A stretch of 64,000 nt of DNA from Bacteroidia bacterium (GTDB lineage Bacteria > Bacteroidota > Bacteroidia > Flavobacteriales > Flavobacteriaceae): the NCBI GenBank assembly GCA_030427985.1, contig JAUIBH010000009.1:1-64000 (forward strand), read 5' to 3'. Below, piece by piece: positions 7,943 through 17,209 of this stretch. The translations under genes and the position numbers were made by a program. The notes under the pieces are model-generated. The model worked only from the letters and a program-made list of their open reading frames with translations, made no database searches and was not told the origin of the DNA. Each line of letters begins with the position of its first letter. Position 1 is the stretch's first letter.

Positions 7943-8554
7943 CTATTTTTTTTCAAAAAGCAACTGAAAATAGTTTTTTAGCTGGGCTAGCTGACCTGAG
8001 ACGAGTGCTGGGTCATTCAAGGCTTTGGAAACCACGTAAGAGCCTTCAAAAATTACGGTAAAAAGGTTTGCTAAGGCTGCTATGTCCACTTCTACCTTAG
8101 CGTTGTATTCCTTAAGTACATCCTCCAATAATTGTTCAAATGTCTTTCGCCATGTCAACAGCGTTTCCGAAATAAACTCCAAAATTTCAGGTTTAAATTG
8201 ACTTGGCTCATACGTATAAGAGGCATACAAACAACTGGGCGGATCCGTTAGATCAGACATCATATCAACAAACTCCTGTATAAACTGGAGCAATCTATCT
8301 AAGGGGTCACTATGGAGTTCTCCTGCTTTTTGTAGCGCTTCCTGCATATGCCCAATATCATCCCTCGCAAATTCTTCAATTAGGGCCTGTGCCAGAGCAT
8401 TCTTGGTTTTAAAATGATAAAAGAAAGCACCTTTGGTAATACCGGTCCTTTCCAATATCTGGTCTATGCTTGTCCCTGAAAATCCATTTTCAAAAACCAG
8501 GGTTTTGGATTCTGCTAAAATTTTATCCCTTGTAGGTTTTCCATCTCTTGCCAT
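7943..8554 (-). CDS. TetR/AcrR-family transcriptional regulator
   Basis: A 203-residue repressor. N-terminal HTH: GTSIDQILERTGITKGAFF then YHFKTKNALAQAL, the classic TetR signature; the C-terminal ~150 residues are the ligand-binding helical domain. It is divergent from the small exported protein at 8671, and the shared 115-bp gap holds an inverted repeat over a promoter, so it very likely controls itself and that gene. Ligand unknown. Confidence 0.92.
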   Translation of the reverse strand: MARDGKPTRDKILAESKTLVFENGFSGTSIDQILERTGITKGAFFYHFKTKNALAQALIEEFARDDIGHMQEALQKAGELHSDPLDRLLQFIQEFVDMMSDLTDPPSCLYASYTYEPSQFKPEILEFISETLLTWRKTFEQLLEDVLKEYNAKVEVDIAALANLFTVIFEGSYVVSKALNDPALVSGQLAQLKNYFQLLFEKK

Positions 8555-8580
8555 GAGCTAAAGATAAAAATTTTTACAAA

Positions 8581-8623
8581 CTAGTTGGTATGTTTAAAAT
8601 TATTTTATATTTGTACCATCTAG
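8581..8623 (+). promoter_or_regulatory. Promoter of the 8671 gene with TetR-type operator
   Basis: Bacteroidetes-type promoter: TTG at 8585-8587, 18 bases, then TATATTTG (fits TAnnTTTG exactly) at 8606-8613. An inverted repeat CTAGTTGGTA (8581-8590) / TACCATCTAG (8614-8623), 9 of 10 matching, covers the TTG box and lies just downstream of the -7 box. This is a natural operator for the divergent TetR regulator. Confidence 0.6.
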
Positions 8624-8670
8624 TCTGTATATATAACTTGACATTTTTTAGTAACAATAAAACTTTCATC

Positions 8671-9009
8671 ATGACAAAAACAGTTCAACAAATCGCGCTT
8701 TTTAGCACAATGCTTCTTGGTTTGTTATTTAGCACGCCAACGTATGGCGCAAAAGAAAATGAGGATCCAAGAATTCGGATCGAAGGCCAGCAGGTTAAAA
8801 TCTGGCTGGTAAACACATTGGGATCTAAATTTATGGTTAGGGTCTACAACACTTCCAATGAATTGATTCATTTTAACCGTTTAGGAACAGAAGTTACCTT
8901 AGGTAAAATCTTGGACTTTGAAAACTCCAGAAAAGGGTATTATAGAATTATAGTGTCATCAGAAGAGGGAATACTCTTTGACAATAGACTCATGTTGGGC
9001 ACAAAATAG
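8671..9009 (+). CDS. Small exported protein, probable TetR target
   Basis: A 112-residue protein with a Sec signal peptide (QIALFSTMLLGLLFST, cleavage near TYGA-KE). The mature part is beta-rich (RIEGQQVKIWLVNTLGSKF, YYRIIVSSEEGILFDNRL) and looks like a small Ig-like/DUF3244-type domain, but this is uncertain. ATG 8671 is chosen over an upstream ATG at 8590, which lies inside the promoter/operator. A terminator follows directly. Confidence 0.75.
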   Translation: MTKTVQQIALFSTMLLGLLFSTPTYGAKENEDPRIRIEGQQVKIWLVNTLGSKFMVRVYNTSNELIHFNRLGTEVTLGKILDFENSRKGYYRIIVSSEEGILFDNRLMLGTK

Positions 9010-9025
9010 CCAAACTAGGTCGCTG

Positions 9026-9055
9026 AAAACCCGACAAAAATGTCGGGTTTTCTGT
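9026..9055. terminator. Bidirectional terminator between convergent genes
   Basis: Stem AAAACCCGACA / TGTCGGGTTTT with a 4-base loop and A/T flanks. It serves both the 8671 gene (+) and the large FG-GAP gene (-), whose stop begins at 9056. Confidence 0.85.
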
Positions 9056-12000
9056 TTAATTCTCAAATACCAATAAAGAATCTCGGTTTTGGGTCACCAC
9101 ATACAGAGTTCTGCCATTCGTGGTCTTCACTTGCCCCATGACCTTGGCATCGCCGCTGGCAGTAAAACCACTTTTATGGGCGGGGATGGTTGTAAAGCCT
9201 CCTTTGCCGTCACCTTTGAGCAGCAGCCCGTTCAGTGCATCTAAACGCCCAATAAAGGTTTCGTTCCCGTAATCGTTGCCAATCAACAGCACATCCAAAA
9301 GGTTATCGTGATCCACATCGGTAATGAGCATATCGTTGATGGGGGCCAGTTGGGCCTCATGGGGCAGTGGAACCAATTTAAACCTGCCATTTCCCAAATT
9401 TTCAATGTAGCTGCTCTTATCTTGGTTTCCGATGAGTTTTAGCGCACCTTCGCGTTCGGCTTCGGTAAAGATATCGGCTTGGGTGGCCAACCCATACTCT
9501 TTATAGAGGTTGAACTTCCCCCTAAAAATAGGACTCTGTTGAAACATATCACCCCAAAAATTCACCGGAAAAGATTCCAAATCGCCTTCGTTGTTCTTAA
9601 AATAGGCAAACACGATGGGGTCCATACTGCCATTGCCATCAAAATCCTTTCCTAAAACGGTGACTGGATTTTCCTTACTAGGTTTATAGAAATTATTGGC
9701 CCCAATGTTGCCCACGATAAAATCGGTATCGCCATCGCCATCAAAATCGGCCCCGGCGATACTTTCCCACCAACCCAGTTCGTCTTCCAATCCGGTTTCC
9801 AAAAGCGGTTTAAAGCCACTTTCATGGTTCATGAAAATGGTAACGGGCATATATTCGCCAACCACGATCAAATCCAAGCGCCCGTCCATATCCACATCGT
9901 TCCAAAGCGCATCGGTCACCATACCCGCTTTGGACAGATCAGGAGCCAGTTGTTGGGTCACATTCATCAATTTCCCTCGGTCATTTTTCAATAAAAAGCT
10001 TTTATCGGGATAGGGATAGGATCCCATGGGACTTCGTCCGCCCACAAAAAGGTCGGTATAGCCATCGCCATCAAAATCTGCGGTCACCACGGTGGAGCCA
10101 CTGGAATCAATAGTGGGAATGAGATTTGAAGCCAAGCTGAAATTTCCGTTGCCATCATTCACGAAAAGTCGATCTGTATGTTTGTTGCCCACGGGCATAA
10201 ACTCATTGCTCCCCGAAACGAGGTACAGGTCCAAATCGCCATCATTTTCCAAATCGAAAAGGGCGACTCCCTCCTCTTCATAGGCCCAATCTTGCGGTTC
10301 GCTGAACAGCTTTTGCTGCTCAAAAGTGCCATCGGGGTTTTGAAAAAATACCAAGGGCGAGTAGCCTGTGGAACTTCCCACCACAAAATCATCGGTACCA
10401 TTGCCATCCAAATCCCCCACGGCCAAACAAGGGCCATTTTGGGTGAGTTTATGGGGAAGCGTTCGCTGCAAATTATAATCGATGACATCTTGTTCTTCGT
10501 GTACAAAGTCAAGTCCGTCAATATCCATTTTTTTGGTGAGCAATGTTTTTGTTTTCGGTGGCGAAAATGGAAATGCCAAGTGCCCATCCTCCGAAACTTT
10601 GGCATCGGTATAGTTGATGGCCTGTACTTGATCTACAGCTACATTGGACAGTTTTTCCAGTTTTCCATCGGGCCAAAGCACCTCAACGGTTTTTACTTTA
10701 TCTTGATTTCCCAAACCAAAATGCAGAATTGGTTCCACCGAGGACATATAGCCTCTAGTGATGTAATTTTCAGCATATTGCATGCTATTCTCGGGAAACC
10801 GAAGCACCACTTTGGCACCAATGCCCAACGGATTGTTCTTGGGTCCCTGCAATTGAAGTCGGAGAAAATGCTTGTCCGGTTGTTGCTTTAGGGTGTTTTC
10901 AAAAACAAAGGCTTCTTCGTTGATGTTGTTCACCACGTAGTCCAAATCGCCATCATTATCTAAATCGGCATAGGCTGCGCCATTGGAAAATGAGGGAATA
11001 CTGAGGCCCCATTTTTCACTGACATCTTCAAAAGTTAAATCGCCATTATTTCGGTAGGCATAATTGGCAATCTTTACCACTGGGATGGAATCCAAAATTT
11101 GGGAAGGGCTGGTAAACGGACCTACTTTCAATCGGAAATCGCCAAAATCCCGGTCGGTAATATCGCGGGGGAAACCGTTGGTGATCAACAAATCACGATT
11201 TCCGTCATTGTCCATATCCACTACCAAAGGTGACCAACTCCAATCGGTTTTGTAGATACCGGCCATTAGGCCCATTTCACTGTAAGGTGCATCTGGACCG
11301 TTGCCCAAATGCAGCATATTCCGGATGTATTGGTACTCGTAATCCCAACGTTTGTTGAGGGTATAATAAATGTAATTGTGCTCCCCAATGGTGGTCTTCA
11401 TCCTGAGATTGCTGTCCCCGAGCATGTCCAAAGTGAAAATATCCAAAAACCCATCGTTGTTGAAATCCGAGATATCCGAGCCCATGGAAAAGCGACTCTG
11501 GTGCTTTACGTGTTTTTCAATATCATTTCGGAAAGTGCCATCTTTTTGGTTGATGTAGAGAATATCGTTGGTCATGTAATCATTGCTAATGTAGACGTCG
11601 GGCCATCCATCCATGTTGATGTCACTTACGGCCACACCCAATCCAAAACCCTCTATGGTGATGCCGGCTTCCATTGTGACATCGGAAAAAGAACCATCGC
11701 CATTGTTCCGATAGAAACGATCGTTGCTCAACGCACTGCCGTCCAATACCCTGGGCCGATAATTGGTGGGAATGGCATTCCCCATCTCATCAATAATGAC
11801 ATTATTGAGGATGTAGAGATCTAAATCGCCATCCAAATCATAATCAAAAAAGGTAGCTGCGGTGCAGTTTCCCGTGTCAGCGATGCCGTAGTCTTTGGCC
11901 ATGTCCTTAAAAGTGGGCACGCCATCCGCATTTACACCTTGGTTAACAAAGAGCATATTTTCCTTTTCATTGGGTTTTACCGATGCGCAAACGTAGAGAT

Positions 12001-12391
12001 CCAGCAGTCCATCATTGTTGATGTCCACAATTACAGCCCCTGTGCTCCACTTGTTCATGGCTTCCACACCCGCTTCAGCAGAAATATCCAAAAACTTGAA
12101 GTCCCCTTGGTTCAGGTATAATTTGTTGCCCACTTTAGAGCCTGAAAAAAACACATCTTGATTTCCATCCGCATTAAAATCTCCTACGGCGACGCCAGCA
12201 CCGTTATAGATAAGTTCTTCGGTGAGGATGTTGAAGGTGTCTGTTTCTTCAATAAAATTGTTAAAGGTGATTCCTGTTTCGGAAGAAGGTTTTAACACAA
12301 ATAGCGTTTGCTTGTCCTTAGTGCATGAAGTCAGCATGAGTCCCGACCCAGTGGCCATCATCATTAAAATTACAAAAAAACGTAAACGCAT
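9056..12391 (-). CDS. FG-GAP/VCBS-repeat lipoprotein with ASPIC/UnbV domain
   Basis: A 1111-residue CRTAC1-type surface lipoprotein. Signal peptide with lipobox MLTSC. About 14 FG-GAP repeats with Ca-binding loops of the DxDxDGxxD kind (DFNADGNQD, DINNDGLLD, DYDLDGDLD, DFDGDGDTD) form two seven-bladed propellers. Between them is an ASPIC/UnbV segment (GIGAKVVLRF, then HFGLGNQDKVKTVEVLWPDG). In Bacteroidetes such proteins often accompany SusCD glycan systems; none is adjacent here, but an AraC regulator follows 140 bases upstream on the same strand. Complete, no frameshift. Confidence 0.92.
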   Translation of the reverse strand: MRLRFFVILMMMATGSGLMLTSCTKDKQTLFVLKPSSETGITFNNFIEETDTFNILTEELIYNGAGVAVGDFNADGNQDVFFSGSKVGNKLYLNQGDFKFLDISAEAGVEAMNKWSTGAVIVDINNDGLLDLYVCASVKPNEKENMLFVNQGVNADGVPTFKDMAKDYGIADTGNCTAATFFDYDLDGDLDLYILNNVIIDEMGNAIPTNYRPRVLDGSALSNDRFYRNNGDGSFSDVTMEAGITIEGFGLGVAVSDINMDGWPDVYISNDYMTNDILYINQKDGTFRNDIEKHVKHQSRFSMGSDISDFNNDGFLDIFTLDMLGDSNLRMKTTIGEHNYIYYTLNKRWDYEYQYIRNMLHLGNGPDAPYSEMGLMAGIYKTDWSWSPLVVDMDNDGNRDLLITNGFPRDITDRDFGDFRLKVGPFTSPSQILDSIPVVKIANYAYRNNGDLTFEDVSEKWGLSIPSFSNGAAYADLDNDGDLDYVVNNINEEAFVFENTLKQQPDKHFLRLQLQGPKNNPLGIGAKVVLRFPENSMQYAENYITRGYMSSVEPILHFGLGNQDKVKTVEVLWPDGKLEKLSNVAVDQVQAINYTDAKVSEDGHLAFPFSPPKTKTLLTKKMDIDGLDFVHEEQDVIDYNLQRTLPHKLTQNGPCLAVGDLDGNGTDDFVVGSSTGYSPLVFFQNPDGTFEQQKLFSEPQDWAYEEEGVALFDLENDGDLDLYLVSGSNEFMPVGNKHTDRLFVNDGNGNFSLASNLIPTIDSSGSTVVTADFDGDGYTDLFVGGRSPMGSYPYPDKSFLLKNDRGKLMNVTQQLAPDLSKAGMVTDALWNDVDMDGRLDLIVVGEYMPVTIFMNHESGFKPLLETGLEDELGWWESIAGADFDGDGDTDFIVGNIGANNFYKPSKENPVTVLGKDFDGNGSMDPIVFAYFKNNEGDLESFPVNFWGDMFQQSPIFRGKFNLYKEYGLATQADIFTEAEREGALKLIGNQDKSSYIENLGNGRFKLVPLPHEAQLAPINDMLITDVDHDNLLDVLLIGNDYGNETFIGRLDALNGLLLKGDGKGGFTTIPAHKSGFTASGDAKVMGQVKTTNGRTLYVVTQNRDSLLVFEN

Positions 12392-12532
12392 GGTTGGTGG
12401 TTTTGGTTATTCACGGAGCCATCTCCTATATATAACAGGGCTTTTTTTCAAAAAAGAGACCAAAAATTCCCGATGAAATACACTAAAGCAACCTCTGAAG
12501 CCAAAGAATTCAACTTAAAATACCATTGTGAT

Positions 12533-13570
12533 TCAGCCAGTGACCCCCACATCTTTTTTACTGCTTTTAAACTCACTAGGGCTTATGCCGTATTTTTCCT
12601 TGAATATTTTTGAAAAATAGCTTCTGCTGGTAAATCCAATGGAATAGACCACTTCGGAGATGTTCATTTCGGTGGTGTTGATCAGGTCGCGGGCCACTTC
12701 CAATCTGGCATGCCGAATGTATTCCGTAACTGTTTTGTTGTAGAGCAATTTAAAGCCCTCTTGCAGTTTGGCCTGGGTAAGTGCTGTTTCGTGGGCTATA
12801 TCTTCCAAGGAGAAATCTTTGGAGATGTTCTTTTCTATCTTTTTGGCATAATTCCGAATGACCTTCAGTTCGCGTTTCAACAAGGAGGTTTGTGGTCGTT
12901 TGTTGGCCATTTCTTTATTGTGCTGCATCATGTGCATGGACAAAATCTGGTACACAAGGCCTTCAATCTGCATAATACGGATCATCCCCTTGGCCTTGAC
13001 CTTTTTCAGCGCGTTCATCTTATCGGCCATTTTAAGGTTATAGGAGCCAAAGTAGGAGAACACCTTTTCATGGTCGGTATCCAGAAAAACATGATAAAGT
13101 TCTTTGTTCAACGTCTCGCCTTGGTTAAGCCGTTTTCGCATAAAGGGTTTCCGCTCCACTTGAATGACACTGATGGAAAGTTTTACATCTTTTGGAAAAT
13201 ACACATGGTTGAACCCACCATCCCTGCTGGTTATGATCACGGATTGGAATTGCTCTAAAATTTTGAGCTCATCCATATCTTGATAGCCAAATTTGTGCCC
13301 GCCATAGCCTTCCAAACAATAGTAAAAATTTATGGGATTGTATTTTGAGGCATCCACTACGAGGGTTACCTCATCAAAAAAGGTAATGTCGTACTCCAGC
13401 AAACTCACCCCCCAATCAAACGAGGTAAACCGAATGTCGCCTTGCGCCTTGTCATTGGAAACCGATAAGGTATGCTGCCCCCACCTTTCGGTAATCTCGC
13501 CGCCAATGGTGTTCTTTATCTGCTCCACTGTTCCAGCCGTATCCTTGGCATCAACGGTAATTGTAATCAT
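12533..13570 (-). CDS. AraC-family transcriptional regulator
   Basis: A 345-residue regulator. The C-terminal ~100 residues hold both AraC HTHs: FSLEDIAHETALTQAKLQE and SEVVYSIGFTSRSYFSKIF with the terminal GISPSEF. The N-terminal ~230 residues are a cupin-like sensory part without a clear ligand family; a similar architecture occurs in PchR-type regulators. It sits upstream of the FG-GAP lipoprotein gene on the same strand and could regulate it; no operator is evident. Confidence 0.9.
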   Translation of the reverse strand: MITITVDAKDTAGTVEQIKNTIGGEITERWGQHTLSVSNDKAQGDIRFTSFDWGVSLLEYDITFFDEVTLVVDASKYNPINFYYCLEGYGGHKFGYQDMDELKILEQFQSVIITSRDGGFNHVYFPKDVKLSISVIQVERKPFMRKRLNQGETLNKELYHVFLDTDHEKVFSYFGSYNLKMADKMNALKKVKAKGMIRIMQIEGLVYQILSMHMMQHNKEMANKRPQTSLLKRELKVIRNYAKKIEKNISKDFSLEDIAHETALTQAKLQEGFKLLYNKTVTEYIRHARLEVARDLINTTEMNISEVVYSIGFTSRSYFSKIFKEKYGISPSEFKSSKKDVGVTG

Positions 13571-13803
13571 ACGACAAACGACTAATCTTTATTCATGTTT
13601 CTTTAGGCAAAGAACCCTAATCGGATAAAGATAACCTTTGTCTTGAATTGTGCAATCATTAAATCATGGGAAACACCCCATAACTTTTTCAGAACCAAGT
13701 TAAAAATTGAACAATATTATGGTATACGCATCACAAATAACTTTTTTTGAGTCAAACTGATTTTCATTTTTAGCATTACTTGTACTTACCATTATTTGAT
13801 ATT

Positions 13804-14493
13804 ATGATTTACAAACTTTCCAATGTAGCAGAGCGGACAGAGGTTGAGGCGGAGTTTGGAGTATATTTCAAATACCCCCATTTATATGCTCCCTGCACCA
13901 TTATTGATGGGTTCAAGGAAACCAATGTTTGCGTGGTTACCATGCAGGACAGGCACAAAATCTCATTTGCTATTTGGGGGCTTATGCCCCAAGACTTCAA
14001 AGAAGATTGGTACAACTTTCAAAACAATGCCAATACTTTGAACGTGCAACTTCAAGATTTGGAAAAAGTGGCATGGATGAAAGAATCCTTTGTAAAGCGA
14101 AGATGTCTGATCATTGTTTCGGGTTTTTATACCCACTTGCTCAAAAACGGAAAAACATATACCTATTACATAACCCTTCAAACCGAAAAACCTTTTTACT
14201 TGGCCGGGGTATATAATGTACTGGAAGATGGATTTCAATGTTGTGCCCTTATCACCACCAATACCAACACCTTTGTATCCAGTTATCACGACATCAGCAA
14301 TCAGGCCCCCATCATCATACCCAAAAGCCAAGCAACATCTTGGTTATCAAATGACTTGGACAATAGTTCCTTAAGAAAATTTATCGATAACCCTCCAGAA
14401 GTTAAACTCAAAGCCAATCTCATGGCCAAGGAGTTTTTCAAAAATACAATCTCCAGTGGCTCTATCTTGCATCCCGATTTTTTAGAAAATTAA
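13804..14493 (+). CDS. Degenerate SRAP (HMCES/YedK-like) protein lacking the catalytic Cys
   Basis: A 229-residue member of the SOS response-associated peptidase family. Fold marks remain: SFAIWGLMPQDFK, NNANTLNVQ (usual NARSE region), RRCLIIVSGFYTH (usual GFYEW), FYLAGVYN, CCALITTNTN and SYHDISNQAPIII (usual HDRMP). The family's essential Cys2 is absent (protein begins MIYKLSN), and the active-site Glu of GFYEW is replaced (GFYTH). It should therefore not form the usual thiazolidine crosslink with abasic sites. ATG 13804 is preferred over TTG 13780. Stand-alone gene. Confidence 0.8.
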   Translation: MIYKLSNVAERTEVEAEFGVYFKYPHLYAPCTIIDGFKETNVCVVTMQDRHKISFAIWGLMPQDFKEDWYNFQNNANTLNVQLQDLEKVAWMKESFVKRRCLIIVSGFYTHLLKNGKTYTYYITLQTEKPFYLAGVYNVLEDGFQCCALITTNTNTFVSSYHDISNQAPIIIPKSQATSWLSNDLDNSSLRKFIDNPPEVKLKANLMAKEFFKNTISSGSILHPDFLEN

Positions 14494-14643
14494 TCGCTAC
14501 GCACCACATACCTCATACAACTGTTATTTTATCGCTTATGGATTAACATAAAATTGGATAGGAGCAAGGTTTCAACCAAAATCCTCCCAAATTTGTAATG
14601 TGCTGATTAAGAGCTAGTCAGACAACAACCAAAAACTATAGAT

Positions 14644-14805
14644 ATGTTACGTTGGACAGTCACCTTTATCATTTTGGCCATCATTGCCGGAATATTCGGT
14701 TTTGGAGGAATTTCTGCTGGTGCGGCCAGTATTGCCAAAATCTTATTTTTCATTTTTATCGTATTATTTATAATATCTCTGATAACAGGAAGAAAAAAAC
14801 TATAA
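14644..14805 (+). CDS. DUF1328 small membrane protein
   Basis: A 53-residue protein matching the DUF1328/YtjA family: MLRWTVTFIILAIIAGIFG, GGISAGAASIAKILFFIFI and a short basic tail (TGRKKL). Two transmembrane helices. The family is often induced under stress; function unknown. Probably co-transcribed with the small lipoprotein 34 bases downstream. Confidence 0.85.
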   Translation: MLRWTVTFIILAIIAGIFGFGGISAGAASIAKILFFIFIVLFIISLITGRKKL

Positions 14806-14839
14806 ACAATCACTAATTATTAACTAAAATTTGGAACAC

Positions 14840-15043
14840 ATGAAAAAATCGATTAGCACATTAATGTTACTGCTTCTTTTTGCCGCCAGTGCGAGCTTGA
14901 GCAGTTGCAGGGAAACCAAAGAAAGTAAAGCTGAAGAAGCCGTAGAAGATGTTAAGGATGGCATTGAGGAAGTTGGCGATGGAATTGAAGATGCCGCCGA
15001 TGATGTTGGCGATGAGATTGAGGACATGACGGATGACCAATAA
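14840..15043 (+). CDS. Small acidic lipoprotein with heptad-like repeats
   Basis: A 67-residue lipoprotein: signal peptide LLLLFAASASLSSC, then an acidic helix made of repeats of the form DG/DA-I-E-E/D-V/A-x-D-D (for example DGIEEVGDGIEDAADDVGD). ATG 14840 is used; the frame also opens at TTG 14831. Similar short entericidin-like or hydrophilin-like lipoproteins are stress-associated, but no specific family is claimed. A terminator follows. Confidence 0.75.
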   Translation: MKKSISTLMLLLLFAASASLSSCRETKESKAEEAVEDVKDGIEEVGDGIEDAADDVGDEIEDMTDDQ

Positions 15044-15069
15044 CATCCTTTTGTGAAGGACCAAATCTG

Positions 15070-15102
15070 AACTCTGGGCAGTTACATGTCCAGAGTTTTT
15101 TT
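15070..15102 (+). terminator. Intrinsic terminator
   Basis: Stem AACTCTGG / CCAGAGTT (8 bp) with a 12-base loop and a seven-T tail, 26 bases after the small lipoprotein stop. Confidence 0.85.
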
Positions 15103-15146
15103 ATGGATAAAACTGTGGTGTTTTAGTTTTTACGTAGTAGTTTAGA

Positions 15147-16592
15147 ATGCATCTAACTGAACCCGCCGTATTGAAGACCTTACTTATAATAGCGTACATT
15201 GTCCTTTCGGTTTGGTCCATCGGTTCCATCATTTATCACGGAAGACGTCCCTCCCGATCCATTGGTTGGGTGCTAGCCATTGTGGTCTTGCCCTTTGTTG
15301 GAGTGATTCTTTACTATCTTTTTGGTATAAATCGGCGCAAGTTCAAATTTTTCAACACCAAGGAATTTAAACAACGTAAACGCTTTTCCTATGGAAATGC
15401 CCCAACTTCCAATCAATTCAAAGCCAATTTTGATTTGGACATACGCAAAAAGCGATTGAACCAACTCATCAATGCCAATTCCAACACCTTGGCCACTGGC
15501 GGCAATGCCATAACGGTGCTGCAAGATGGCGGTGAAACCTTCAACACACTGTTCAAGGCTATGGGAGAAGCCCAAAGCTTTATTCATGTACAATACTACA
15601 TTTTGGAACGGGGCAACCTTTTTGAGAAAATGTTGGAACTCTTTCAAAAGAAAATATCCGAAGGTGTGGAAGTGCGCATTATCTATGATTCCTTTGGAAG
15701 TTACAGTTTACGGGGCAGGCCTAAAAAAAGATTTCAGGAAATCGGGGTCAAAATCCATCCCATAATGCCCATCAGGCTAAAAAATCTTTTGTTTTACCTC
15801 AATTTTAGGAACCACAGAAAAATTGTGGTCATAGACAACAAAGTGGCCTTTACGGGCGGGGTGAACATTTCAGACAAATACATTAAACACGATAGTGAAC
15901 TGGGCAAATGGAAGGATACGCATTTAAAGTTGGAGGGACCCATTGTAAACGACCTACACCAAGTTTTTCTCAAGGATTATTTTTTTGCCAGTAAAAAGGA
16001 AAATTTCAGCATAGAAGACTACTTATTCGAACAATCAAAATGTGGAGAAGTGCACGCCCAAGTAGTGGCGGGCGGACCAGATTCCACCTATCCTACCATT
16101 ATGCAACAATACATTGGTATGGTTAATCAGGCCCAAAAGTCCATTTGTATTGCAAATCCTTATTTTTTACCGGGCGAAGCATTTTTTCAGGCCCTAAAAG
16201 TGATTGCCCTCCAAGGGGTTGAAATCCGTCTGCTGATCCCTAAAAAATCGGATTCCCTAGCGGCCATGTTTGCCATGTTCTCCCAATTTGAAGAGCTCTT
16301 GGGTGTTGGTGTTAAAATTTTTCTGCGGAAAGATTTTTCCCATGCCAAAATCCTACTTGTTGACGATGACCTGGCCTCCATTGGTTCGGGTAATTTTGAC
16401 ATTAGAAGTTTTGAACTCAATTATGAGGCCAATATCCTCATTTATGATGAGGCCATTACGCAAGAAATGAAAAACGAGTTCAACAGCATCTGTGAAAAAG
16501 CCGAACAAATTTCCTTGGAAGAATTCAAGAATCGCCCCAGATGGAAAAAATTCATGGAGGGCCTTTCTAAATTTTTTAAGCCCATCCTCTAA
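15147..16592 (+). CDS. cls: Cardiolipin synthase
   Basis: Makes cardiolipin from phosphatidylglycerol in the inner membrane. Two N-terminal transmembrane helices (about 8-28 and 42-62), then two phospholipase-D domains with HKD motifs: NHRKIVVIDNKVAFTGG and SHAKILLVDDDLASIGSGNFD (each His-x-Lys-x4-Asp). At 481 aa it has the normal length of ClsA-type enzymes. Single gene between two terminator-bounded units. Confidence 0.95.
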   Translation: MHLTEPAVLKTLLIIAYIVLSVWSIGSIIYHGRRPSRSIGWVLAIVVLPFVGVILYYLFGINRRKFKFFNTKEFKQRKRFSYGNAPTSNQFKANFDLDIRKKRLNQLINANSNTLATGGNAITVLQDGGETFNTLFKAMGEAQSFIHVQYYILERGNLFEKMLELFQKKISEGVEVRIIYDSFGSYSLRGRPKKRFQEIGVKIHPIMPIRLKNLLFYLNFRNHRKIVVIDNKVAFTGGVNISDKYIKHDSELGKWKDTHLKLEGPIVNDLHQVFLKDYFFASKKENFSIEDYLFEQSKCGEVHAQVVAGGPDSTYPTIMQQYIGMVNQAQKSICIANPYFLPGEAFFQALKVIALQGVEIRLLIPKKSDSLAAMFAMFSQFEELLGVGVKIFLRKDFSHAKILLVDDDLASIGSGNFDIRSFELNYEANILIYDEAITQEMKNEFNSICEKAEQISLEEFKNRPRWKKFMEGLSKFFKPIL

Positions 16593-16657
16593 CACATTCG
16601 TACATTTTTTGCGGCAAACATTATTTGTTTTGAGACAACTCAAAATAACGTTTAACC

Positions 16658-16665
16658 TAACTTTG
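16658..16665 (+). promoter_or_regulatory. Promoter -7 box of the OMP gene
   Basis: TAACTTTG, an exact match to TAnnTTTG, 18 bases upstream of the ATG at 16684. An upstream TTTTG lies at 16628-16632, slightly farther than the usual spacing. Confidence 0.45.
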
Positions 16666-16683
16666 GTGCAAAACAATGTTATT

Positions 16684-17148
16684 ATGAGAACTATAGTAAG
16701 TATTCTTTTTGTATTGGCAACAATGGGCCTTAGCGCACAGAGTATTTCCAAAAATGCTTTGGGTATACGCGTTGGCGACAATGATGGTTTTGGAGGTGAG
16801 ATTTCCTACCAACGCTATTTGCATGAGAACAACCGATTGGAATTTGACCTTGGTTGGAGGGATTCCAACAACGTAGATGCTTTTAAATTGGTTGGACTGT
16901 ACCAATGGGTCATGCCCATTGATGGTGGTTTTAACTGGTACGTTGGTGCCGGTGGCGGAATAGGATCCTTTGATGCCGGTGATAATGACGGTACTTTTCT
17001 TCTTGTAGCAGGAGATATTGGTATAGAGTACGATTTTGAGATACCATTGCTTATTTCTTTGGATATGCGACCAGAACTTGGATTTAACGATAGTTATTCT
17101 GATGATCTAGATCTGGATATTGCCCTGGGTCTCCGATATCAGTTTTAA
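16684..17148 (+). CDS. Small outer-membrane beta-barrel protein
   Basis: A 154-residue protein with signal peptide (IVSILFVLATMGLSAQ). The mature part has alternating amphipathic strands with aromatic girdle residues and ends in RYQF, a C-terminal Phe typical of outer-membrane barrels. Probably an 8-stranded barrel of the OmpA/OmpX kind. Start at ATG 16684; the frame is open upstream into the cls 3' end but that part is a shadow. Confidence 0.8.
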   Translation: MRTIVSILFVLATMGLSAQSISKNALGIRVGDNDGFGGEISYQRYLHENNRLEFDLGWRDSNNVDAFKLVGLYQWVMPIDGGFNWYVGAGGGIGSFDAGDNDGTFLLVAGDIGIEYDFEIPLLISLDMRPELGFNDSYSDDLDLDIALGLRYQF

Positions 17149-17165
17149 TAAACACTACATCACAT

Positions 17166-17197
17166 AAAAGGGCAAATGTAGATTTGCCCTTTTTTTA
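17166..17197 (+). terminator. Intrinsic terminator
   Basis: Stem AAAAGGGCAAAT / ATTTGCCCTTTT with a 4-base loop and T-tract, just after the OMP stop. Confidence 0.85.
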
Positions 17198-17209
17198 TCC
17201 CTTTTCATC

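Noticed and set aside
9696-12121. Several + strand frames inside the FG-GAP gene
   Set aside because: They are shadows of the repeated Asp/Gly codons of a 1111-residue gene with clear domain content.
14824-15027. Ser/Pro-rich minus-strand frame
   Set aside because: It is the exact antisense of the acidic repeat lipoprotein at 14840; the repetition arises from Asp/Glu codons on the + strand.
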